Assembly: GCA_051530055.1 (NCBI GenBank)
Contig: CM121342.1
Coordinates: forward strand, 12,958,001-13,022,000
DNA length: 64,000 nucleotides
Direction of reading: 5' to 3'
From: Neoechinorhynchus agilis
Taxonomy: Eukaryota; Acanthocephala
Shown here: positions 44,506 through 54,840 of the stretch, piece after piece
Numbering within the stretch: position 1 is the stretch's first letter
Layout of the letters: each line of letters starts with the position of its first letter
Notes under the pieces: generated by a model
What the model was told of the DNA's origin: nothing
The model's input: only the letters and a program-made list of their open reading frames with translations
Databases searched by the model: none
Made by a program: the position numbers and the translations under genes

Positions 44506-47275
44506 TTATACCCAAGCGTTCTTAACAATCGACCGCTGAGCAAAAAGTTTTGCTAAAAAGCAACTAACTGTTAGCATTGCCATAATTCCTGCTATCAGCC
44601 GGCGATCGAAATCCTCTCGGAGTGCATCAAATGAGATTTCTGATGGAGTGAACGAGCGAAGCATTAAATCAGATCCAAATACAAATGCAAGTGAGACTGA
44701 TTCCAGTCTACCGGACTCACTGGTTTCGATTCCTCTGACTCGCGCCAATTCTTCTTTTTTATTAAGACTCGTACGATAATCCTGCGGTAGAAAAATAAAC
44801 CTAGGATCCTGTAAATAAGCATCCGGGCATGGATCTATAGAACTCCATGGTACGATGAAGCAAGTCCCTTCTTTTGTGGCGAACAAAAGGGACCGTGGAG
44901 TCAGTGCTTTACTTGTCTCTGAGACTCCAAGAGAGACCACATTCGTAAGGGGTGGTAAGAATTTGATGCATGTCCTACTCGTGACATCCGATCCATCTCT
45001 AAAGAACGAAATAGCGACCAAATATCCGCCAAACCGTTTGTTTTCGCTTTTACAAGTGTACGCTACCCAGTTATCGGTTGAGATCATTCTCAGCGATTTT
45101 TGAGAGCACAGTTCGCCGTGATTTGCTTGATAAAGAATATGGCCCGTCTTTGAGTTGAATACTGTTGTATAAGTACTACTAATTGATGAAGAAATTACAG
45201 TTAACATGTGCGGATCGCAGTATTTGTGAATCAATGTTCCGTTTGGAAGAGAAATCTGCTCAGCGTATGCCTTTATGTCATGTTTCGGCTGAAGCAGAAG
45301 TATCATATCACCAGGAACACGCGCAGTCCACACAAATTCACCGTTTGACAATCGAGCCTCAATTGTGGTCACGTCTTTCAACATATATACAACCATTTGT
45401 TCTTTTTCCTTTCCCACTTCGGCCAAACCTCCTTTGTTCAGATAAACAACGGTCTCCTTGAAATTTAAACGATCCATAATAGCGCCATCTAATGAGTTCA
45501 ATCTTGTAAAAACACTTCCAGTGATGTGTAGCAACATTGTAGAGTTCAATCGCAAAAGTTTCCCTTCGCCAAGTTTTGTTTGCATCCACAGAACCCGACC
45601 TCCGGCACCCAGACAATATACGGATCCTGATTCGCTGAGAACGTATACTCGCTTCTGATTGGCTGAAATTACAGCATGCGACAATCGAGCCAGATCTTCG
45701 TAGCGAGTGTATTTAAGAATTAACGTATCACCATCCATCTCGAAACAATGAACATTCTGTAGAAAATCTTTTGCTATCAGAACATTGTTATGGTAATAAA
45801 TCAAAACGACTTCCATATTTAAGTTAAATATTCGATTTCCGGGAACATGCACGTTATTGTTTGTGTCAACAATAGCCCCGCTCCTGTGATCAATGGTTTT
45901 TATCATCAAGGGATCCACATCCATAGCACGCTTACCATAATAACATTCGCCATTGGAAGAACACAAATATCCATTCTTTATATAATGCCCTTGAAGTATC
46001 TCTGTCGTTAAATCACCTCGAACCATTAATAATCCATTGGTCTCAAAGCACACAAGTGCCTCATTTGACAGAATCTCACAGTTTTCAAGGGGAAAATTAA
46101 ATGACTGAACAAGTGCTCGACCGTTTAACGGGTTGAGTTTCAAGACAACTTTTGTATCCAAGTCTATTATTGATACTTGGTCTAACTTTACAATCAGATG
46201 CGGGTTGACAATGGGCGTTTCTAATTCAGTGCGAAAAAGCTGATTACCGTCTCCGTAATGGAACGCCGATATTGATTTATTATTAAGAACGTATACTCCT
46301 TTAAGCCACTTTGAGTAAACAAGCTGATCTTCGGGATTTACAATCAGCAAATATTTTCACAAAATTGGACATAATTTTCATCAAGACTTATAACCAAGTG
46401 AGAAATTCATGTCTACACTTTTTTAATTTCATAGGAAACAATTGGTTGCTGTTATTAAAACACATCATCGATGACAAGTTTCCTAACTAAACAAAGTTAG
46501 CGGTTGATGGCGAACTCTCTAAAGTTTCGAAATTTAAATCATAAAATAGTCACATTGTGCATAGAAGCGGGTAATTGATATTTTTCGTCGTTTTCTCGAG
46601 AAAATGGATGCAACTAATAACGGTATAATGATCAGTGGAAATGGACATGTGACTGACTGACTTGGGGTAATAATTATTTAAGCTAGAACAAAAAACTACA
46701 TTACCAACTCATTTGATGCAAAAGTAAAGCGTATTTGACTCCAATGCGTTTTACTTCGATAAAAAATGTTTTCTGTGCTCTCGTTGGCTACTCCATTGTT
46801 CCTGGAAGAAACGCCAAGATTTAGCACATGGATTTGGAAAAAAAGGGTTAATAATGTTGATAAATGAGCCATTGCAAACAACATTGGTGTCGTACCAAAT
46901 TCGAACATTCTGATAATATTTGACGATTTCGTATATACCCCGTTCCCACACGATAAATCCGTGCTTGACATCCATGCAGATTAATCGTCCAGCAGTGGTT
47001 TTAAAGATCAATCGATCACCTGTTTCATCGATGAACTCGTGTTTGACGATCTCACAATCGTCTTCGAATGTTTTTCGCCACTTGATTGTACCATCGTACA
47101 CGGAAATTGCCGCGATGACGTTAGACCGACCGACCAAGACGAGATCGTTAAAGCTGTTCAATCTAAAGCCAACTACATCGCCAACCAACTGAACATACCA
47201 CTGAAATCCATCAAGTTTTGAAGTTCCTGAATCGCAAACGGACAAAATAGCTAGGAAAGCGATTAAAATTAACAT
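44506..47275 (-). CDS. EMC1: ER membrane protein complex subunit 1
   Basis: Large luminal beta-propeller protein with a signal peptide (MLILIAFLAILSVCDSG) and a C-terminal membrane segment near GIMAMLTVSCFLAKLF, ending AQRSIVKNAW like other EMC1 proteins. EMC1 anchors the EMC insertase that places tail-anchored and multipass proteins in the ER membrane. Exons run 47275-46923 and 46342-44506 on the reverse strand. The propeller repeats include GTIKWRKTF, GFIVWERG and ARVRGIETSESGLE-like sequence, and the C-terminal DUF1620-type block is intact. The first exon's frame stays open beyond the true junction, which could mislead gene callers. The 580-nt intron lacks GT-AG ends. The next gene downstream on the plus strand begins at 48839. 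Confidence 0.92.
46343..46922 (-). other. Inferred nonconventional intron in EMC1
   Basis: On the gene strand exon 1 ends GAA-ATC-GT and the conserved protein resumes VNPEDQLVYSKW (compare VGLQESVRYIAV in vertebrates). No AG acceptor lies just before that block, where an in-frame TGA stops the frame 19 bases upstream. The intron starts with arm CAAATATTATCAGA (46922-46909) and carries arm TGTGAAAATATTTG (46361-46348), paired 12 of 14, followed by the 5-nt tail CTGAT before exon 2. The geometry is the same as in the TEP1 case. Confidence 0.65.
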
Positions 47276-47755
47276 CGGCAGTTTTTAAACATCGTTGTAA
47301 ACAGTGATTACGTCGATACCGAAAATGCCCAAAGCGCTGAAAGAAATCTGCATGGTTAGACACGGAAGAATCAACGGGAAATAGCACAGCTGACGTTATC
47401 GCATTGAATTTGATAAAAGCGTAGCAACATTCTTTCGAAATGGAACGCTGTATTTTCTATTATACAATTTTTCTCAATTTAGATCAATATAATGGTTGTG
47501 GAAACACATGCGCAGATTTTTCTTTAAGCTTCAAGAATTCGCGAGTGCAACGGATATGAACCCTTTATGTACGTAACTATGAAAAATAATTGAATTTCGA
47601 CAAATAAAAGATTACGAGATTTCACGAAAGCTTATCTTTCGCGCCAATTTTTGCAAGGTATTTACATAGGAATGCTTTTGCCTCATCATCATCAAGGAGG
47701 ATTAAACGGGATCGAACATGTCGATATGTCAGGAGGTACCTAAGAGTATATGATT
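47276..47755. other. Upstream region of EMC1
   Basis: No gene seen; presumably holds the EMC1 promoter on the reverse strand. Confidence 0.35.
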
Positions 47756-48155
47756 AGAGAATTATTGTTTAGAAGTCTCCATTCGCGGTAAATAATTTTT
47801 TTATTAAAGACGTTCTGAGAACCTCGTGTCGGGTTTAGAAGCCTTCATTCGCGATAAATAATTTTTTATTGAAGATATTTTGAGAACCTCGTGTCGGGTC
47901 TAGAAGTCTTCATTCGCGATAAATAATTTTTTATTAGACATTCTGCGAATTTCTTGTCGGTTTTAGAAGTCTTCATTCGTGGTAAATAATTTTTTATTAA
48001 AGACGTTCTGAGAACCTCGTGTCGGGTTTAGAAGCCTTCATTCGCGGTAAATAATTTTTTATTAAAGACGTTCTGTGAATTTCTTGTCGGGTTGTTCGAA
48101 ACGTTTTTAATAAATAATCATTTACCGCGGGTTGAAGACTTGTAAACAATAATTC
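47756..48155. repeat. 65-bp tandem repeat ending in an inverted unit
   Basis: Five direct units of 63-66 bp carry the landmark CATTCGCGGTAAATAATTT at 47780, 47846, 47911, 47974 and 48039, each followed by GACGTTCTGAGAACCTCGTG or a variant. At 48085-48150 a unit occurs in the opposite direction (GTTCGAAACGTTTTTAATAA, then ATCATTTACCGCGG, then AACAATAATT). All are related to the Penelope-type repeat at 44130-44205. Confidence 0.85.
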
Positions 48156-48838
48156 CGAAGTCGCTGCTTGCTATAAAATTATTTTAGAATTTTTGGTTTA
48201 GCGAAAATTTTATTGGCTTTGTGTACGCTTAGACAACTTTACCCATGGCCGAAAGCATCGCAAGCAAAATTCATTAAATTTAACGGAGTTTTTATGACAA
48301 CTTTCATCTTTTGTGTAGACATCGTTATGCAACTCTGGATTTTCCTATTGTGTGTGTGAAAAGCAATCGACGGGTCACCAGAGTGCTCATTGTGTATGTA
48401 AATTCGTTAGGCGCACAAAATCGCAGATATTCCCTTCAGCGTTATAATTTTGCCACGAAGACAGTGCATACATTCCCGGCGGCGGTGGCGGCGGTGTTGC
48501 GAGTCTTGCACAAAACGGTGTTCTCATTCCCAACGACTCCCATGAGCATCCACATTGATTTGGTGTTGTGTGCTCACGCGCGCGGAAGCGTGATACTTTT
48601 TAGAACGAAGGGAATTCTTTGTCGAGGGGGGCAATGAATGAACATTGTTCATACGTCCGACCAACAGTGATCCCTTCCAAAAGTGCCTGCATGCGAAGAC
48701 GGATTTTTAAGTATAATCGCTCTTTAACTTCTCCCCCGCCACCCGCTCGTGAACCGTCACCTTGCGTTGTACCCATCGAACAAGCTTCCTGTCTTCAACA
48801 CGGAAGCGTAAGGAAACTATGCGAACTCTTTACCGCAA
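48156..48838. other. Spacer with a GGC-repeat, nothing else recognised
   Basis: A short GGCGGTGGCGGCGGTG run lies near 48480. No supported gene; it could include the promoter or 5' exons of the next gene. Confidence 0.35.
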
Positions 48839-49513
48839 GTGATTCTTGTCTGGTGTCGTGATCCTAAATCGGGCGAGAATTACTCAATTACGACTCAGCC
48901 TTTGTTGACAAATGCGCTTACTCAAAAGATGCTCACAAGATCAACATCGAACAATGATCGATTTTTAACTAAATCAGATACTAATCATCAACAGGTCTAT
49001 AGGACCAGTGTGATCCTTCTCCCTGGGAGAAACTCACATTCCTCGAACAATTACGACCATAGGCCACTAAAAACAACGACCATGGGCCCAACTACTATTA
49101 GCCAACCGGTGGATTACAGCCGTCCACTTTTGCGGTCACTTCCAGTGGCGCAACGCCCCACCATGGCATACCACCATCGTCGTATCCCTAAAGACGTTTT
49201 GAAACGTTCACAGTCAATGGATGCCCTTCTTCAAAGACAGTGCTCTTTATCAAAAGTAGAGAAACCTAGAAAATACTCACCACCACCGCTGTCGTCGTCG
49301 TTCCCTGTTGACTCGGCTTCCTCGCTCGATCCATTAAATAAGACATACTCACGGAGCACTCTACGAATCCCAATTCATCTTCGTCCACCATGTACCCTAG
49401 CAACAAGTTCAACGAATTCTGGTCCAGCTAGTGGGGAGTACGACAGTGATGATAGTGTTTGTGGAATCCCCAAACCGGCATTCTCAAGATTTGTGCGATT
49501 CAGATGTCAATGA
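48839..49513 (+). CDS. Uncharacterised Ser/Pro-rich protein segment
   Basis: A 224-codon open frame with low-complexity, polar composition: Ser, Pro, Thr and Arg rich, a SQSMDALLQRQCSLSKVEKPRK stretch, and PPPLSSSF. It has no membrane segment and no recognisable domain. The codon pattern and lack of homopolymers suggest real coding sequence of an intrinsically disordered protein. The start is uncertain and it may be an exon of the same gene as 49984-51911. Confidence 0.4.
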   Translation: MILVWCRDPKSGENYSITTQPLLTNALTQKMLTRSTSNNDRFLTKSDTNHQQVYRTSVILLPGRNSHSSNNYDHRPLKTTTMGPTTISQPVDYSRPLLRSLPVAQRPTMAYHHRRIPKDVLKRSQSMDALLQRQCSLSKVEKPRKYSPPPLSSSFPVDSASSLDPLNKTYSRSTLRIPIHLRPPCTLATSSTNSGPASGEYDSDDSVCGIPKPAFSRFVRFRCQ

Positions 49514-49983
49514 GAGGGAGTGATTGTTCGCAGCGTATCTAAAGAATTTCTTTAGTTCCGTTTTCTCTCGCTTCATCTGTCGCAGTAATGGGTTTCCGTC
49601 TGTCCAGAAAACAATGGCATTTTAATACAGCAGGGACTTGTCCAGTTTTTGGATAACAACCCATCGGGAAAGCGGTAGAGAATAAGTAAAGAAATGGTAT
49701 GTGTTTGTGTACAATTTAGACTCATTAAAAGACCGAGATGGTATCTTGTAAGGAGCTGCTCCTCATCTAACCGAAACCAATGAGTGACTTATTCTCGTGT
49801 ACTCGGTGCCAATGTTCGAGTGAAGGTGTAAGTCATGTGATGCCTAATTCGAAGAGGTGGATACGTGTTGTCTCAAGTTGAGCGGGTTGCATGCGTATCT
49901 CGCAGGGAAACAAACGCGGGGTGCCTTTTCCGTAAAGTCTTTTGCTCCCTTCCAATTCTTTAGCGAAACGTTACGGTGGAGGA

Positions 49984-50329
49984 GATGTCGACTGCCGACC
50001 GCTCGTACTCGGGCGCTGTGTTCAGCAGGCTTCTGTCATCGACCTACGAATCTAACAAGGATTTTAAAAAGAGAAAATCCTTTGCGCAACGAGCAAAGTT
50101 CAGACTTAGCGGACTATTCCACGCGCGCAAAACCGAAGGGTCATCGGATCCAGCAGGACGAAGAAAACGGCCTTTTGTGGGTCTCTTTAAGCAGATCATC
50201 TCTGGTCGAAAGAGGCACTTAAAAGCTAGACGGCGAATAAGGTCTTTGGAGAACGTGTCTCGTCTCAGTTCATTTTCAGTTAGTCTTCGTCCTTCATTTG
50301 AAAGGATACAACGTAGACCGGAATTCTGA
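49984..50329 (+). CDS. Uncharacterised basic protein segment
   Basis: From ATG, about 114 residues: MSTADRSYSGAVFSRLLSS, then very basic (KDFKKRKSFAQRAKFRLSG, RKRHLKARRRIRS). No known domain. It may be an independent small gene or an exon of the neighbouring unit. Confidence 0.35.
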
Positions 50330-50614
50330 AGCGGGTATTCTCTCTTGGAACTCTTTAGTGGAGAATCGCTGCTGCGTCACACTCATTTCTGGTAATTATC
50401 AAAAGATTCCTGAGAAATTCGAAGACGGCGAGAGCGTGGGGAAAAGGCGGTATTTTCAAGAAGTGTGCATTTTACGAATTGGAACGATTTCAGATTCAGA
50501 GAGTCGGCAAATGGCAAGAAGGCGTTAATGGGTGTCTTTGTCTATTTAACAACTTTTTGCTTCAAACAAGGTTTCGCTGAGGATAAGGTTGGGAAAAGTG
50601 GAATTGTCTCGACA

Positions 50615-51911
50615 ATGGAACGGAATTCTGATTATCAGGATAGTGAGGAAGATGCATTAAACGGCGACGGCGGCGATAGTTCCACCGATGGTCGGTTAGA
50701 GGGAGACGATATTCTTTTAAAGGTATGTTTTGCTGCGTTTGAGAACTTTCCAAACGGCATGAACCTTGCTTCGAGGAGATAAGTGCGAGTGTGCTGTCCT
50801 GATGATAATGTTCTCACTATTAGCACCAAAAGGCGATAGAATGCGTACAGTGCACTCGTTTTATTCTCTTTTCTCTTCTATTCTCTCCCTCTAACATAAT
50901 AAAACTTTTCCCTACTGACAGGCAAGACAAACACTGCACCAACGACCGATTGGTATACCAATGGCAAAGACAACTAGTGGAAATGGCGGTGTTTCAAGGA
51001 CGAGCTGGAAAAGAGTTGCCGAACGGAAAAATCCGCAATCAAGATCGCAGAGCCTCACGGCTGCCGTTAGAAGGCGAAGTAGTACTGATAGTAACGGTTG
51101 GCTAAATTCTTCAATCACCGCTGGATATGGTAGTAGCGGGAGCAGTAGTAGTAGTGGAGATGATATCTACTTTGAGCAATGGACTGAAGACCGCAAAGTT
51201 CAAGCTAATGGACGTGAGTCCAAACGACGAAGTGATGTTATTCGTGAAGAGTATCACGAGCGCGTCTTGAAGTCATCAGATATATTCCCTTCAAATAACC
51301 AAATATACGTCCAAAGTCCATTTCGCCAACCAATTGAAATGACACCTTCGGAGTGTTGTCTTTATAGCGACGTTATAAAGCATTATGATGACCTTGCCCA
51401 AAGAAAGTCTCCTTTGGACCCAGATCTAGAAAACATGCGAATTCGAATTCTTCAGTCTTCGCAACTTCCTACATATTCATCTTCTCAGGCCTCGTCCGAT
51501 CAAACTCAGGATAATATTGTTAGAAAGGAAGAACGCCATGAATTTACAAACAAGAAGAATGAGAAGACTTCAACCTTGCATCGGACTTTTACACCTTCAA
51601 GGAACCGAACTGTAATCGAAGAAGAGGAAGAAGAGCATCGAAGAGTTTATGAGACAACGACCACAACAACACTTACCACAACTACAACCACCGTTTCGAA
51701 GGTAGAAAGTCAAGCATCAGTTGGAGCGCCACATGGGAATGATCGTGAAATCCACTTTTATCCAATTCCGATTCACGTTAATCCCAGTAAACGAAATAAA
51801 GAAAGGAGCACTGAATCTCCTAAACACAGAACGGCTTTTAGGCCTAATAATAGTCCAATAGGTTTCAAATTCAAAAACGTCACTCTTCACAAGATAGGAG
51901 ATCCTCTTTGA
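50615..51911 (+). CDS. Uncharacterised Ser/Thr-rich, disordered protein
   Basis: Two exons, 50615-50722 and 50922-51911, joined by a clean GT-AG intron (GTATGT..CTGACAG, phase 0), give 365 residues. Exon 1 is acidic (DYQDSEEDALNGDGGDSSTD). Exon 2 has basic arginine-serine parts (KNPQSRSQSLTAAVRRRSS), a glycine/serine run (SSGSSSSSGDD), a tract of six glutamates, and threonine runs broken by a leucine. No domain recognised. AATAAA at 51929-51934 follows the stop closely, which supports a real gene. It probably includes the upstream open frames as exons. Confidence 0.6.
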
Positions 51912-51934
51912 ATGTTGGTTTTAGCTCTAATAAA

Positions 51935-53340
51935 CACTTTGCATCTTCCCAGGGAACATGATACTATAGGTCTTCAGAAAGCCTTCGTTTCTGCTTCGAG
52001 CTTTGTTTCTAGAAAATTACTGTCATATGCGTGGCGAAAGTTTCCGGCCCTTTTCTCAGAAGCTGCATTTGAAGATGTAATGTGATTTCAGGTCAATGTA
52101 CCATTTTTGTCTTCTTAAAACACTTGACAACCCCATCTAGATTTCCAAATCTTTATTACGAATTCGTCAAGGCGTAAAAGTCTTAAGCGTTGTTTAATTC
52201 AGAGTAAGGTGTAGTCAAAGCAAATCCAAACATTCTAAAAAAATTTTATTGCGTGTCTGAACATTGCTATACATTTATATTGATTACACCTTACTCTGTA
52301 TTGAGTACTGTTTTAATTTTGATTTGATTTTATAATAAGGATTTCGTCATTTAGTTCCAGAGATTCTAAAATGTGAAATGGAAAGAAAAAGATATAATGG
52401 CCATGAGGCAAGTGATTGATATAAGAGAGCTGGACTTGTTTGTATGCTTTTCTGTGTTCGATGACATATAGTTCATCGGCTTAAGTTTTTTTAAAGAACC
52501 GCAGGATTATAATATTAAGTTTTGTTGTTGTATAGATCTCGAATACTCACCTGTAGTGCGTACATTCTAATCGTATACACTATTTAATACATTCATTTTA
52601 AAGATTTTACTATTCATCGCATGTGATCCAGCGGTCAAATATTTTTGACTTCTCAGCAACCAATGTTTCTAGGGCACGAAAACCTTTTTCTTTACGTTGG
52701 AGTTAAGAGAGTGGTCACGGCAAAAGAAATTGGTTTAACATCGAGGTTTGTCGAGCTTTAAAGGAAACGCTTGTTCCACGTTTTCCTCTCAGTCCCGTTT
52801 GCTAATCATCATCTAATAATTTCCTTCTTACATTTCCTGTTTCATTGGTTGTTTTTAGGATTCCTCAACTTGAAATGAAATCAATTATCTTTGCATGCGT
52901 TGCAGGTTTGGTTCTTCATTTGCGATCGTAAATGAAAACATTGGAAGGCGCCCATCCAGATAGAGGGAGCAGTGTCCCAAGGGGATAATCAGCTCATTGG
53001 TCTCGACATAACTCGGGCATTCTCCAATGATAACCTGCCATCCCGCTCTCGCAGTGGCAGCAGACAACAGTCTAGCTGAGTGTGTATAGTAGTAGAAGTA
53101 ACACAATCATCATCATCGCTGTTGTCGCCTCGTTTCGGTGCAAAGTGGAGTTTGCACAGAGTTTTGACGGGTAGGGGAAGGCGGGCGGGGTTATATAACA
53201 TCGACATGGGTCTCAAGACGGCAGCGTCTTGGATGATAAGGAGAGTTGTGCGTTGATCTTTTAAGGATACTACCACTTGCGCCTATTCTATTGAACACAG
53301 TCAACAATTAACCCCTATTTTCCATGCGCTGAATGAACGT
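51935..53340. other. Intergenic, nothing recognised
   Basis: Mostly AT-rich, with a more mixed 300 bp before the kinase gene that may hold its promoter or 5' exon. Confidence 0.35.
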
Positions 53341-53347
53341 ACTCGTA

Positions 53348-54840
53348 ATGGGGAACATACCAACCATTTCAGCCTCTACTGTATTCTCAATGAACGGTCG
53401 TCGCAGACGTCGCAAGCAGGAGTGTCGTCGACAAAAGTGCACCGACCCAATACGGAGTGAAGAAAACCGTCACACCGATGAGAATCCTATTTTGAATTCA
53501 ATCAAGCAAATGGGGCGTCGTCTGAGTTCGTCTTTTCGCCTCCTATGCAACTCCGAAAGCGACTTTGGCTCTCGGCATCCTTGTAATACTTGTTCAATCT
53601 ACGAAAATGTGACAACCAAAACAAAGTACGGCGATCAACAAAGAGCTTGTTTGTTGTTCATCGTCCAGATAGACATAAAAGCAAGTATTGTGCTATCAAT
53701 GGAGATAATAGTCATTCTCATAATCTCGAGAATGGTGCAATCGAGGGGAATGAACACCGTTCTTCAGGTACGCTTGCAGGATGCTTCGCAAGTGTCCGTC
53801 GTCTTCATTCTCATGAATTCCGGCGTTCAAAGGAGATCAAACGTAGAGAAGATCAGCTTCCCGCCTCAGGTGAGCCGCGTGTTTCCTTTCGATCTACTCG
53901 AAGTCTCTGTGCATCAAGTGGACGCCGATCAGCCGACACTGTCTATCCAATAAGATCTCACGAAATGGCATTCCTTCCTGACTTTCCGTTGAAAGCGACA
54001 GTAAACGAAGCTAGTTTTGAAGTCGTGGATGTGATTGCCAGGGGTGCTTTCGGAAATGTAATTAAAGTACGGAATAAAACCACCCTTCAAATTTACGCTC
54101 TAAAGATAATGTCAAAAAATCAAATTATTCGAGACAAGGCCATTCAACAGGTCAAGGACGAGGCAAATATTGCTCGAGGCGTCGCCGATCATCCGTTCAT
54201 AGTATCCACATTCCATCATTGGCAGTCCAAACGATACTTGTATTTGTTAAGTGAGTTTATCCCACACGGAGAACTTCTTCATCTATGGGCACGATACAGA
54301 CCATTGTCGGAGAATATCGTGCGGATATACATCGCTGAAATAGGAATAGTTCTAGATTTTTTGCACACAAACGGTATTATTTACCGAGATTTGAAGATGG
54401 AAAACATTTTGCTGGATGCTCGAGGACACATTCAGCTTACCGATTTCGGTCTTTCAAAACCACTTTCTCATGGAAGTCGAACGACGACCATCTGTGGAAC
54501 TTTGCAATACATTGCACCCGAGGTACTAACAGTGTCTCCATATGACCATGCCGTTGATTGGTGGTCACTCGGAATTCTTATGTATGCTCTTCTAGTTGGT
54601 TCGTACCCTTATAAGGCAACCACAGATCATATATCGATGGCCAATAGAGTACTGAGCTCTTATATTGACATAGAAGGGACGGATTGTAGCACAGATGCGA
54701 AATTACTGTTATACCGTCTTCTGGATAGGAACCCGACGGCACGGTTGCGCGACCTCCAGGAACTTGCCCGAGAACCTTTCTTGTCGGATGGAATCGAAAC
54801 ACTTGCCAATAAGGATGTTTCCGTTTTTCGTATGCTTTGA
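53348..54840 (+). CDS. RSKR: AGC-family protein kinase, RSKR (SgK494)-like
   Basis: The kinase domain starts after MAFLPDFPLKATVNEASFEV (residues matching the LPEFPIRP..LKILG linker of vertebrate RSKR). All catalytic elements are present: glycine loop ARGAFGNVIKV, lysine in YALKIM, YRDLKMENILLD catalytic loop, DFGLS, CGTLQYIAPE and DWWSLGILMY. The upstream plus frame starts MGNIPT at 53348, a possible N-myristoylation signal like the MG start of vertebrate RSKR, followed by a basic RRRRRKQ tract. Between about 53600 and 53660 coding character passes to the frame 1 base back, so there is a one-base frame change or an unseen tiny intron; an alternative start is the methionine at 53965. Otherwise intronless. 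It ends FRML. Confidence 0.88.

Noticed and set aside
46751-46860. Continuation of EMC1 exon 1 to 46751 as coding
   Set aside because: The frame stays open but the protein loses similarity after GIYEIV and the conserved block resumes in exon 2; it is intron sequence.
44506-47275. EMC1 captured inside a large transposon with terminal inverted repeats at 44.1 and 48.1 kb
   Set aside because: The repeat at 44.1 kb is in the same direction as most units at 47.8-48.1 kb, and only the last unit is inverted; scattered copies explain it better.
47756-48155. CRISPR-like array
   Set aside because: Units are contiguous 65-bp repeats without unique spacers, in a eukaryotic genome.
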